NCBI GenBank assembly: GCA_016778825.1
Contig: JADHOU010000047.1
Coordinates: 1-9,041, forward strand
Reading direction: 5' to 3'
Length of the DNA: 9,041 bases
From: Candidatus Puniceispirillum sp.
GTDB taxonomy: Bacteria; Pseudomonadota; Alphaproteobacteria; Puniceispirillales; Puniceispirillaceae
Positions 1 through 6,419 of this stretch are shown one piece after another (positions within the stretch are counted from its first letter, which is position 1; every line of letters starts with the position of its first letter). The notes beneath the pieces are model-generated. The model saw only the letters and a program-made list of their open reading frames with translations. It ran no database searches and had not been told where the DNA came from. The position numbers and the translations under genes are program-made.

Positions 1-459
1 GTTCAGTCGATTGCCGATGGCGAGGCTGGTGTTGGCATTCAAGGTTATGACCCGATTTTGAATGGACAATTGACCCGCGCCGAGCTTGATCGTTGCGAAG
101 CTGATCATACAGCGGTTCTGGTTCTGGCATCATCGCATCTGCCAACACCGAATCGGCGCACCAAAGGCCCACGCTATGTGCCAGTGGCACGCCGTGGTGA
201 CAAGCCTGACGCCATCATGTGGCTTGTTAAGCACCATTCTGAATTGAAAGATTCGCAAATCATCAAATTGATTGGCACAACCAAAGAAACCATCGCCAAG
301 ATTCGCGACCGGTCACATTGGAACATTGCCAATATCACGGCAAAACATCCGGCAATGCTTGGCCTTTGCGGGCAAGATGATCTCAACGCTGCCATTGAAA
401 AGGCTGGCGGATCAACACAGACCGAAGAACAGGTCTCAAACATGTCCGAATTACCATAA
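1..459 (+). CDS. trcR: DUF1013 / TrcR-type cell cycle transcriptional regulator (5' truncated)
   Basis: This is the C-terminal part of a DUF1013 protein, the family named TrcR (cell cycle transcriptional regulator) in Caulobacter and relatives. The frame is open from base 1, so the true start lies outside the window; the internal TTG at 58 is not a start. The 152 visible residues include family stretches I recognise: IADGE..VGI near the edge, NGQLTRAELDRCEAD, KGPRYVPVARRGDKPDAI, and a helix-turn-helix-like segment SQIIKLIGTTKETIAKIRDR followed by SHWN..NI and LGLCGQ. The last 20 or so residues are polar and low in complexity. The family is largely alphaproteobacterial and is thought to act on DNA or RNA polymerase. 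The YdcH-like gene follows after 37 bases, so co-transcription is likely. Family assignment is confident from remembered family sequence; the regulatory target cannot be read here. Confidence 0.85.
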   Translation, partial: VQSIADGEAGVGIQGYDPILNGQLTRAELDRCEADHTAVLVLASSHLPTPNRRTKGPRYVPVARRGDKPDAIMWLVKHHSELKDSQIIKLIGTTKETIAKIRDRSHWNIANITAKHPAMLGLCGQDDLNAAIEKAGGSTQTEEQVSNMSELP

Positions 460-484
460 GGCAACCAGATCGGAACATGGCGCG

Positions 485-490
485 AAGGAG
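485..490 (+). promoter_or_regulatory. Shine-Dalgarno that fixes the GTG start of the DUF465 gene
   Basis: A perfect AAGGAG lies 6 bases before GTG 497. The ATG at 495-497 overlaps this GTG but opens a different frame that stops after 18 codons. The ribosome site together with the family length therefore selects the GTG. Confidence 0.75.
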
Positions 491-496
491 CGGTAT

Positions 497-712
497 GTGG
501 ATAAAGACTCCGACGACCAACAACCCAATATTCAAAATCAGATCGCCCTGATGGAAAGCGAACATCGCGATCTTGATTCTGTAATTGAACGGCTTGGTGA
601 GGTTTTGCCTTTTGATCAGCTAAAGCTGCAAAGGCTGAAAAAGCGCAAACTTGTGTTGAAGGATGAAATGGCCAGATTACGAAGCCGGATTTTGCCAGAT
701 ATCATTGCCTGA
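497..712 (+). CDS. YdcH-like small coiled-coil protein (DUF465)
   Basis: This is a 71-residue acidic/basic helical protein of the YdcH (DUF465) type. I see an N-terminal polar tail (about residues 1-13), then a helix with ALMESEHRDLDSVIERL, a short turn, and a second helix with QLKLQRLKKRKLVLKDEMARLR. That is the typical antiparallel helical hairpin layout, including the conserved LKKRKL.LKDE. core. No catalytic residues or membrane segments are visible, and the molecular role of the family is poorly known. The GTG at 497 is chosen because a perfect AAGGAG lies 6 bases upstream and the resulting length fits the family; the frame runs further upstream but overlaps the preceding regulator gene. 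It sits 37 bases after the DUF1013 gene and 111 bases before purE, an arrangement I recall from other alphaproteobacteria. Confidence 0.8.
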   Translation: MDKDSDDQQPNIQNQIALMESEHRDLDSVIERLGEVLPFDQLKLQRLKKRKLVLKDEMARLRSRILPDIIA

Positions 713-823
713 TGGTGATAAATCAAGCAGACTGACGATCGTGGATAGTACCAGCCTGCAATCATCTGACCTATTCCAGCCATTCCAAGACGTGATCATT
801 TTAAGACGTAAATCGAGAATTCC

Positions 824-1318
824 ATGACCGAAAAATCATCGCTAGCTCGCATTGCCATCTGTATGGGAAGCCAGTCTGACTGGTCAACCATGAAAGCCGC
901 TGCTGATATTCTTGATCAGTTTGGCACGGCGCATGAGGTGAAAATCATTTCGGCACATCGCACACCCGCACGTTTAACCAAATTTGCCGGAACCGCGTAT
1001 AAAAACGGCTTTGGCGTGATCATTGCTGGTGCTGGCGGTGCGGCACATTTACCCGGGATGATAGCGGCTCATACGCATTTGCCGGTTCTCGGTGTTCCGG
1101 TTGAATCGGCAGCGCTGAAAGGCATGGATTCGCTATTATCAATCGTGCAAATGCCTGCTGGCGTTCCGGTCGGCACCCTCGCCATTGGCGTTGCTGGCGC
1201 GAAAAATGCGGCGTTGCTAGCCGTGCAGATTCTGGCTTTGTCCGATGCTGATCTTAGCCAAAGAATTATCGCATGGCGGCAAAGCCAGACCGACAATGTT
1301 GCCGAAGCGCCGGAATAA
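824..1318 (+). CDS. purE: N5-carboxyaminoimidazole ribonucleotide mutase (PurE class I)
   Basis: PurE moves the carboxylate of N5-CAIR to carbon 4, giving CAIR in de novo purine synthesis, in the cytoplasm. The 164-residue protein has the class I motifs in order: GSQSDW at residues 15-20, SAHRTP at 43-48 with the catalytic histidine at position 45 (the E. coli number), and [12 protein letters not shown] at 68-79, followed by PVLGVPVES. Length matches bacterial PurE, which usually forms octamers. The ATG at 824 gives a normal N-terminus; only a weak GAGA-like ribosome site precedes it. The purK frame starts before the purE stop, so the two are probably translationally coupled, matching the substrate handover from PurK to PurE. 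The last 15 or so residues are a polar tail outside the fold. Confidence 0.96.
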   Translation: MTEKSSLARIAICMGSQSDWSTMKAAADILDQFGTAHEVKIISAHRTPARLTKFAGTAYKNGFGVIIAGAGGAAHLPGMIAAHTHLPVLGVPVESAALKGMDSLLSIVQMPAGVPVGTLAIGVAGAKNAALLAVQILALSDADLSQRIIAWRQSQTDNVAEAPE

Positions 1319-2396
1319 TCCATTGCCATACGCACCGCAAAAAACCATCGGCATTCTTGGCAGCGGACAGCTTGGCCGGATGCTGGTGATTGCTTCCAGC
1401 CAGCTCGGCTTTCGAACTCATATATTTTCCCCTGACGCCACAAACAGCCCTGCTGGTGATATAGCACATGACTGTACCGAGGCTGGCTATGATGATTTGG
1501 AGGCGCTTGCCGCTTTTGCCAGCAAGATTGACGCGGTTACCAGTGAATTTGAAAATGTGCCGGCTAGCGCAATGGCCTTTCTGGCCAAACATTGTCTTGC
1601 CAGCCCGGGCGAAGCCGCGCTTCATACCGCTCAGCACCGCATTCGCGAAAAGACCCTTGCTCGCGATCTTGGCATTGAAACGCCCTCTTTCTGGCACATC
1701 AGCAATGCCGCCGATCTGCATCAAGCAATGGCCGAATTAGGTGGGGATGGGGTGCTAAAAACCTGCCAGCTTGGCTATGATGGCAAGGGCCAAATCCGGC
1801 TGTCCCAACATGATGATCTTGACGCTGGTTTTGCCGCGCTTGCCACAAATGATGCCATTCTTGAAGAAATGGTGGCTTTTCGTGCCGAAGCAAGCTTTCT
1901 GATTGCTCGCGCCGCCGATGGCAGCATCGCGCATTTTCCGGCAAGTCTGAATGAACATAAAAACGGTATTCTAGCCCGATCCATAGCACCGGCCGACCTG
2001 CCAGCAGCGGTAATTGACGCTGGTCAAAATGCCATTCAAAAGCTGGCCGAGGCGCTTGATGTTACTGGTCTTTTGGCATTGGAAACTTTTGTCACTGACG
2101 ATCATCGTCTTTTATTCAATGAAATAGCACCGCGACCGCATAATTCATTCCACTGGACCATCGAAGGCTGCGCCAATAGTCAATTTACCCAATTGATCCG
2201 CGCTGTTGCCGGCATGCCTTTGGGAAGCACCAATTGCTATGGACAATGGCAAATGGATAATCTTCTTGGTGAGGATATGACCCGCCTTGACACGCTTGCC
2301 AGCACAAGCGGGTTGCATCTTCATCTCTATGGCAAAGCCGAGGCCAAACCGGGTCGCAAAATGGGCCATACAAATCGGCAAATCAAACCGGTCTAA
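1296..2396 (+). CDS. purK: 5-(carboxyamino)imidazole ribonucleotide synthase (PurK, ATP-grasp)
   Basis: PurK uses ATP and bicarbonate to carboxylate AIR to N5-CAIR, the substrate of PurE. Starting at ATG 1296 the protein has 366 residues, close to the usual 355-380. Visible features are the N-terminal nucleotide-fold motif [11 protein letters not shown] (19-29), the EFENVP motif (84-89), the ATP-grasp loop GYDGKGQ (160-166), the EE..AFRAEAS segment (190-200), the metal/phosphate motif [10 protein letters not shown] (275-284), and the C-terminal LHLYGK...GRKMGH. The frame is open further upstream inside purE, but ATG 1296 gives the family-like N-terminus; TTG 1323 is an alternative. Neither has a clear Shine-Dalgarno. 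The 23-base overlap with purE suggests coupling. One oddity: the motif usually read as HNSGHWT is HNSFHWT here, a Gly to Phe change at residue 285. Confidence 0.95.
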   Translation: MLPKRRNNPLPYAPQKTIGILGSGQLGRMLVIASSQLGFRTHIFSPDATNSPAGDIAHDCTEAGYDDLEALAAFASKIDAVTSEFENVPASAMAFLAKHCLASPGEAALHTAQHRIREKTLARDLGIETPSFWHISNAADLHQAMAELGGDGVLKTCQLGYDGKGQIRLSQHDDLDAGFAALATNDAILEEMVAFRAEASFLIARAADGSIAHFPASLNEHKNGILARSIAPADLPAAVIDAGQNAIQKLAEALDVTGLLALETFVTDDHRLLFNEIAPRPHNSFHWTIEGCANSQFTQLIRAVAGMPLGSTNCYGQWQMDNLLGEDMTRLDTLASTSGLHLHLYGKAEAKPGRKMGHTNRQIKPV

Positions 2397-2446
2397 TCAC
2401 GCCAGAATAAGCCTGCCCAAGTAAATATGCCCGAATAAGCGCATCC

Positions 2447-2462
2447 AAAAAGGCCACTTTTT
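2447..2462. terminator. Weak A/T hairpin between convergent purK and metA
   Basis: AAAAAG and CTTTTT can pair around a GCCA loop, a short 6-bp, A/T-rich stem that overlaps the metA stop codon. The symmetry would let it act on transcripts from either side, but the stem is weak. The remaining 50 bases of this 64-base gap hold only two copies of GAATAAGC (2405-2412 and 2433-2440) and no better terminator. Confidence 0.25.
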
Positions 2463-3378
2463 ATGTCTTGCCAAGGCTGGTCAGGTCGAATGGCGTTGCC
2501 TGATACAGGTCATTGATCCAATTGGCCATCAGCAAAAAGGCGAAAGGCCGCCAGTTATTGATTGGCGGCAGCGTGGGATCATCATTTGGATAATAATTTT
2601 CTGGTAAAGCCGTCTTTAGCCCCGCGGCAACATCGCGCTGATATTCATCACCAAGCGTTGTGGCATCATATTCAAGATGATTAAACACAAACAGATCACC
2701 GGTTACCGAATCACGAACCATACCGGCACCGCATAACCCGCCTTCGGCCAGAACATCCAGTCCTGCCGCCGCCAAATCTTCGCTGCGATTCATCGTATAA
2801 CGTGACGCTGGCATCGGAAACCGGTCGGTAAAACCATTCATCAACCGGCCCGAAACATCACTTAACCCATGTTCGAAAATGCCGAAAAGCTTTGCCCCAA
2901 TTTCATATTTTGGCACTTGGTGAAAATGCCATAACAGCGCTTGCGCGCCCCAGCAAATACCAAGCCTGCGGAAACAATGGGTGCGCGACCATTCCATGAT
3001 TTCGGCCAATTCAGACCAATAGGTCACATCCTCGAATGGCAAGGTTTCAACCGGCGCTCCGGTGACAATCAGCGCATCAAAATAATCATCCCGCACATCA
3101 TCAAGCTGTCTGTAAAACCGGCGTAAATAGCCCGGTTCCGTATTGCGCGGCGTATAGCTTGCCGTTGTCATCAATATCATTTCGACTTGAAGCGGCGAAT
3201 TGCCAAATAATCTGGCGAATTGGATTTCGGTGTCGCGCTTTTTTGGCATCAAATTAAGCAACAACAACCGCAACGGCCGGATATCCTGACTGACGGCCTG
3301 CTGTTGCGGAATGATATCAACAGCTTCGGCATGCAGCGCTTCAAGCGCGGGCAGATTATCAGGTACTCTAATTGGCAT
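2461..3378 (-). CDS. metA: Homoserine O-acyltransferase MetA, predicted acetyl-CoA type
   Basis: MetA activates the hydroxyl of homoserine with an acyl group from acyl-CoA, the first committed step of methionine synthesis. From ATG 3378 the protein has 305 residues, the normal family length, and aligns with E. coli numbering almost without offset. Visible features are LNLMPKK (41-47, conserved Lys), TGAPVE (106-111), GICWGAQA with the catalytic Cys at 142, and HLEYD with His 234 and Glu 236. Residue 111 is Glu, not the Gly of E. coli MetA; in characterised members Glu at this site goes with acetyl-CoA use, so acetylhomoserine is the predicted product (inference). The start is fixed by AGGAG at 3384-3388, 5 bases away; the in-frame TTG at 3396 lies upstream of that site. 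The gene is on the same strand as COQ9, separated by a 189-base gap. I saw no match to the SAM-II riboswitch often found before alphaproteobacterial metA. Confidence 0.95.
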   Translation of the reverse strand: MPIRVPDNLPALEALHAEAVDIIPQQQAVSQDIRPLRLLLLNLMPKKRDTEIQFARLFGNSPLQVEMILMTTASYTPRNTEPGYLRRFYRQLDDVRDDYFDALIVTGAPVETLPFEDVTYWSELAEIMEWSRTHCFRRLGICWGAQALLWHFHQVPKYEIGAKLFGIFEHGLSDVSGRLMNGFTDRFPMPASRYTMNRSEDLAAAGLDVLAEGGLCGAGMVRDSVTGDLFVFNHLEYDATTLGDEYQRDVAAGLKTALPENYYPNDDPTLPPINNWRPFAFLLMANWINDLYQATPFDLTSLGKT

Positions 3379-3383
3379 CGAGG

Positions 3384-3388
3384 CTCCT
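3384..3388 (-). promoter_or_regulatory. Shine-Dalgarno of metA
   Basis: AGGAG read on the minus strand sits 5 bases before ATG 3378. It lies inside the longer open frame that begins at TTG 3396, which argues against that upstream start. Confidence 0.75.
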
Positions 3389-3446
3389 CTTGGCAATCAC
3401 CACCCGATGGCGCTGATCTACAATCTCGCGGCGGTCATAACCACCC

Positions 3447-3512
3447 TTATCTTCGCGTTATAACGGTTTTCTTGGCAATGTCCAATGCGCGGCGGGCACG
3501 GCCTTGAAGCAT
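3447..3512 (-). CDS. Possible 21-codon upstream reading frame in the metA leader
   Basis: A short frame begins with ATG 3512 and ends at TAA 3449-3447, giving a basic 21-residue peptide that starts MLQGRARRALD and ends VITRR. A good ribosome site (GGAG, 6 bases before the ATG) makes translation plausible. The stop lies about 70 bases before the metA start. The peptide has no methionine run, so classic methionine attenuation is not indicated. It could be a leader peptide, a small protein, the front part of a frameshifted gene (the plus-one frame stays open to 3368, past the metA start), or chance. I do not recognise a family. Confidence 0.3.
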   Translation of the reverse strand: MLQGRARRALDIAKKTVITRR

Positions 3513-3567
3513 GGTTATCTCCACCCCATCACGATGCCGCCTGATCCTGCCCATCTAACCGGAATGG

Positions 3568-4230
3568 CTAGCGTGAATGGCGTTTGGCCAAACCTTGTAT
3601 CAAGCTGTTGGCAATCCGCTCACCAGCCGAAATGACGGAACGCACCGGTTTGGTGATTTTGGGAATGCGGGCAATATCGGCAAGCCGCCGATCAAGAAAA
3701 TCTACGGTTCCATCAAGATTGCCACTATTATCAGCAAGCCATGCCAGCACCGTCGCGCTGTAAACCGCGGCAAGTGACCCGCGCTTTGTATAAAAGGAAA
3801 AGCTGGTGTCACGTTGCCCTGCGGCGCGCCACATGGAATCAACCGTTTCATAAAGAAGCTTGGCCGATAATTTGGCATTGGCAGGCATCGCCAGAAGGCT
3901 AAGCGCACGGCGAACCGCATCTTTATCAGGCTGGGCAATTTCAAGACGCAACCGCACCAGCGCCCGGATCGTCAAATGCACTTTTTCCGGACGCTCAGGA
4001 AGCGCCAGAAACGCTTCAACCATTGATTGATCTGCCAAGCGTGAATGAAGCGCAATCGCATCGATTGCGCCGCGCGGAAAAGCAGTATGAACCGCCGCCG
4101 CATCATAATCCAAATCAGCTGCGCCAGCGATAAGCGCTGCCTCGCCCCAACCGTCAAACGGCACATGAAGCATTGATGCCCGCAAAATCGCAACGGCGTC
4201 GGGATCAGGCTGGAACTGTTCATCAAGCAT
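3568..4230 (-). CDS. COQ9 family protein (ubiquinone biosynthesis-associated, TetR-like fold)
   Basis: This 220-residue protein matches bacterial COQ9 homologues. In eukaryotes COQ9 binds lipid and helps COQ7 hydroxylate the quinone ring; bacterial members are assumed to serve ubiquinone synthesis too (inference). Visible features are a TetR-like helical N-terminus with DGW (residues 26-28) and AFPRGAIDAI (50-59), then a C-terminal half with LYETVDSMWRAAGQRDTSF, the signature FYTKRGSLAAVYSATV (146-161) and WLAD. A basic C-terminal segment (GERIANSLIQGLAKRHSR) ends the protein, resembling an amphipathic membrane-contact helix. No transmembrane helix is seen. ATG 4230 is preceded by AAGGA 8 bases away. 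It is divergent from rpsU and lies upstream of metA on the same strand. Confidence 0.88.
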   Translation of the reverse strand: MLDEQFQPDPDAVAILRASMLHVPFDGWGEAALIAGAADLDYDAAAVHTAFPRGAIDAIALHSRLADQSMVEAFLALPERPEKVHLTIRALVRLRLEIAQPDKDAVRRALSLLAMPANAKLSAKLLYETVDSMWRAAGQRDTSFSFYTKRGSLAAVYSATVLAWLADNSGNLDGTVDFLDRRLADIARIPKITKPVRSVISAGERIANSLIQGLAKRHSR

Positions 4231-4266
4231 CGGTGATGTCCTTCAAAAAATCATGCCACAAGGTGC

Positions 4267-4321
4267 TTGGCCGGTCAAAACCAGCCCTGACTTTGCATTA
4301 TATAATCATATTTCCGGCCAA
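4267..4321. promoter_or_regulatory. Probable divergent promoter region of COQ9 and rpsU with inverted repeat
   Basis: The 208-base gap between the COQ9 and rpsU starts contains the perfect palindrome ATTATATAAT (4297-4306), which reads as a consensus TATAAT -10 box on both strands (4301-4306 on +, 4302-4297 on -). It is bracketed by a perfect 8-bp inverted repeat, TTGGCCGG at 4267-4274 and CCGGCCAA at 4314-4321. No good -35 box is found at 16-18 bases on either side, so promoter activity in each direction is an inference. The arms could be an operator. If transcription to the right starts near 4313, rpsU has a leader of roughly 125 bases, in which I see no other recognised element. Confidence 0.4.
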
Positions 4322-4438
4322 TGCCACCCCGCCGCCGCCGCAATGACGGTTTAATGTTTGCAACTTGTGAACTGCTATGATAAACAACCGGCTCCTCAAA
4401 ACGGATTATCAGATATCTTTAGAAGGGATGTGAAAGAC

Positions 4439-4642
4439 GTGTTCGTCACCGTTAGAGACAATAATGTTGACCAGGCACTGCGTGTTCTTAAAAAGAAAAT
4501 GCAGCGCGAGGGTGTGTTCCGCGAAATGAAAAATCGCCGGTCCTTTGAAAAGCCATCCGAGCGCCGCGCGCGTGAGACTGCCGAGTCAACCCGTCGGGTG
4601 CGCAAGTTAATGCGTAAACGCTTGGAACGCGAAGGCTATTAG
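4439..4642 (+). CDS. rpsU: 30S ribosomal protein S21
   Basis: S21 is a small basic protein of the 30S subunit platform near the 16S rRNA 3' end, involved in initiation. The 67 residues contain the family core: [23 protein letters not shown], then [19 protein letters not shown], and a very basic C-terminal helix ending [12 protein letters not shown]. Length matches alphaproteobacterial S21 (about 66-70). The start is GTG 4439, because family N-termini begin two to four residues before VRDNNV; AGAAGGG at 4421-4427 lies 11 bases upstream. An in-frame GTG at 4430 is too close to that site. The frame is open back to TTG 4358, but those residues do not look like S21. The gene is monocistronic and closes with a strong terminator. 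In many alphaproteobacteria rpsU lies near purEK; here metA and COQ9 sit between them. Confidence 0.95.
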   Translation: MFVTVRDNNVDQALRVLKKKMQREGVFREMKNRRSFEKPSERRARETAESTRRVRKLMRKRLEREGY

Positions 4643-4659
4643 GTCAAGCTAGCTTGATC
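4642..4659 (+). repeat. Palindrome directly after the rpsU stop
   Basis: TCAAGCTAGCTTGA at 4644-4657 is a perfect 14-bp palindrome. In RNA it can be extended by a G-U and a G-C pair to a 7-bp stem with a CUAG loop, reaching into the last base of the stop codon. It lies 16 bases before the rpsU terminator and has no U tract, so it is not itself an intrinsic terminator. It could protect the mRNA 3' end, bind a protein, or be chance. Confidence 0.5.
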
Positions 4660-4674
4660 AGGCCTAACAACATG

Positions 4675-4702
4675 AAAACCGCCAACCAGTTGGCGGTTTT
4701 TT
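4675..4702 (+). terminator. Rho-independent terminator of rpsU
   Basis: A strong G/C-rich hairpin: AACCGCCAA (4677-4685) pairs with TTGGCGGTT (4690-4698) around a CCAG loop, followed by a T tract to 4702. The A run before it extends the stem with the T run. It lies 32 bases after the rpsU stop. The rest of the gap up to pntA (4703-4813) shows no clear promoter that I could defend. Confidence 0.92.
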
Positions 4703-4813
4703 CATATGTGCTGAAGCCATTTGATCCCCCCTACTATTTGGCAGAATCCGCGGTTTTGGCTTGCATAGTCTTAACCGATCAGCGAAAACAGGAATGCTTA
4801 AATACAGGTTGAT

Positions 4814-6406
4814 ATGCATAATGGAATTGACAAGATGATAATTGGTGCTCCAAAAGAAATTGCTGCTGATGAAAAACGCGTCGCCATGACGCCCGACAGC
4901 GCTTCACAATTACAAAAGCTTGGTTATAACTGTCTTGTTCAGTCAGGCGCTGGCCTGCATGCCGGTTTTTCCGATGCGGCTTATGAAGAAGCTGGCGTCA
5001 AAATCGCCAAAACCGCTGAAGAATTATGGAAAACCGCCGATATCATCAGCAAGGTTCGTCCACCAGAGGCAGATGAAGTCAAATTCCTGAAAAAAGGAAA
5101 GTTGTTGATATCATTCTTTTATCCGGCACAAAACACTGACCAGATGGCGCTGATTGCGAAACAAGATGCCAATGTCATTGCCATGGATATGGTTCCCAGA
5201 ATCAGCCGCGCGCAGAAAATGGATGCGCTATCGTCAATGGCAAACATTGCCGGATACCGTTCGGTAATCGAAGCCGGTAACAATTTTGGCCGTTTTTTCA
5301 CGGGCCAAATTACCGCCGCTGGCAAAGTGCCGCCTGCCAAGGTTTTGGTTGTTGGCGCTGGCGTGGCTGGCTTGGCCGCGATTGGCACCGCCACGTCGCT
5401 TGGCGCAATCACCCTCGCCTTTGATGTGCGGCCAGAAGTTGCTGAACAAATCGAATCAATGGGCGCCGAATTTGTCTATCTTGATTTCGAAGAGACCCAG
5501 CAGGATGGCGCAGCAACCGGCGGTTATGCAGCCCCATCAAGCCCTGAGTTCCGTGAAAAGCAGCTGGAGAAATTCCGCGAATTAGCACCTGAAATTGATA
5601 TTGTTATCACCACAGCGTTGATCCCTGGCAGAGACGCACCAAAGCTATGGCTTGCGGATATGGTTGCTGACATGAAGCCCGGCTCTGTCATTGTTGATTT
5701 GGCGGCCGAGCGTGGCGGCAATTGCGATCTTACCGTTCCCAATGAAAAGATTATCACTGACAACGGCGTGACAATCGTTGGTTACACCGATTTTCCAAGC
5801 CGCATGGCAGCTCAATCCTCGACCCTTTATTCAACAAATATTCGCCATATGATGGCTGATCTAACACCCAAAAAAGACGGTCAGATTGTGCATAATATGG
5901 AAGATGATGTGATCCGCGGTGCAACCGCCACATTTGATGGATCGGTTACATTCCCACCACCGCCGCCAAAAGTTCAGGCAATTGCTGCGAAGCCAAAGGA
6001 AAAAATACCCGAGCGCACCGCCGAGGAAATTCGTGCTGATGAGATTGCAGCGTTCAAGCAAACGACCAAAAATCAGGTTATGCTCCTGACAATTGGTGGC
6101 GCGGCTTTGCTGGCAGTTGGTGCCTATGCACCCGCCAGCTTCATGCAGCATTTCATTGTCTTTGTTCTGTCAGTGTTTGTCGGGTTCCAAGTGATCTGGA
6201 ACGTCAGTCATTCACTGCATACACCATTGATGGCGATCACGAATGCGATTTCATCAATCATCATTCTTGGGGCTATTCTGCAGATCGGCTCAAGCAGCTT
6301 TCTGGTGACCGTGCTTGCTGGCATTTCCATATTCTTTGCTGGAATTAATATTTTCGGTGGCTTCCTCGTAACACGTCGCATGCTTGCCATGTTCCAGAAA
6401 TCTTAA
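4814..6406 (+). CDS. pntA: NAD(P) transhydrogenase subunit alpha (PntA, domains I and II fused)
   Basis: With PntB this forms the inner-membrane proton-translocating transhydrogenase, which passes hydride from NADH to NADP+ driven by proton influx. In 530 residues I see the N-terminal alanine-dehydrogenase/PntA domain ([18 protein letters not shown], from about 10), the signature [26 protein letters not shown] (126-151), the NAD(H) dinucleotide fold [18 protein letters not shown] (181-198), [10 protein letters not shown] (295-303), a proline-rich and charged linker (380-415), then four membrane helices at roughly 421-440, 445-463, 474-492 and 496-516. It ends with the family tail [13 protein letters not shown]. 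This is the long E. coli-type alpha subunit (about 510 residues), not the split PntAA/PntAB of Rhodospirillum. ATG 4814 has AGG 5 bases upstream; ATG 4835 gives a more family-like start (MIIGAPKEI) and is a real alternative. The pntB gene follows after 13 bases. Confidence 0.96.
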   Translation: MHNGIDKMIIGAPKEIAADEKRVAMTPDSASQLQKLGYNCLVQSGAGLHAGFSDAAYEEAGVKIAKTAEELWKTADIISKVRPPEADEVKFLKKGKLLISFFYPAQNTDQMALIAKQDANVIAMDMVPRISRAQKMDALSSMANIAGYRSVIEAGNNFGRFFTGQITAAGKVPPAKVLVVGAGVAGLAAIGTATSLGAITLAFDVRPEVAEQIESMGAEFVYLDFEETQQDGAATGGYAAPSSPEFREKQLEKFRELAPEIDIVITTALIPGRDAPKLWLADMVADMKPGSVIVDLAAERGGNCDLTVPNEKIITDNGVTIVGYTDFPSRMAAQSSTLYSTNIRHMMADLTPKKDGQIVHNMEDDVIRGATATFDGSVTFPPPPPKVQAIAAKPKEKIPERTAEEIRADEIAAFKQTTKNQVMLLTIGGAALLAVGAYAPASFMQHFIVFVLSVFVGFQVIWNVSHSLHTPLMAITNAISSIIILGAILQIGSSSFLVTVLAGISIFFAGINIFGGFLVTRRMLAMFQKS

Positions 6407-6410
6407 GGGG
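6405..6410 (+). promoter_or_regulatory. Shine-Dalgarno of pntB overlapping the pntA stop
   Basis: AAGGGG begins inside the pntA stop codon and lies 9 bases before ATG 6420. This fixes the pntB start and rules out the in-frame upstream codon at 6384, which would place 12 extra residues inside pntA. The arrangement suggests coupled translation of the two subunits. Confidence 0.75.
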
Positions 6411-6419
6411 ACCAGAACG

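Noticed and set aside
272..496. Long upstream extension of the DUF465 frame to codon 272
   Set aside because: The extension overlaps the DUF1013 gene in another frame and gives a length outside the family; the GTG at 497 has a perfect ribosome site.
1069..1467. 132-codon minus-strand open frame opposite purE/purK
   Set aside because: It lies fully opposite two strongly conserved genes; its sequence shows no family signature and is rich in Cys, Trp and Arg, as expected of an antisense shadow.
3220..3507. 95-codon plus-strand open frame across the metA start and leader
   Set aside because: It mostly mirrors the metA N-terminus and has no family resemblance.
4329..4341. GCC-rich microrepeat in the rpsU leader
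   Set aside because: Only about four short units with no variation pattern; too short to be called a functional repeat.
4703..4813. Possible pntA promoter (TTGGCA at 4738, CATAGT at 4764)
   Set aside because: The -10 candidate matches poorly and the spacing is 20 bases, so I could not defend it as a promoter.
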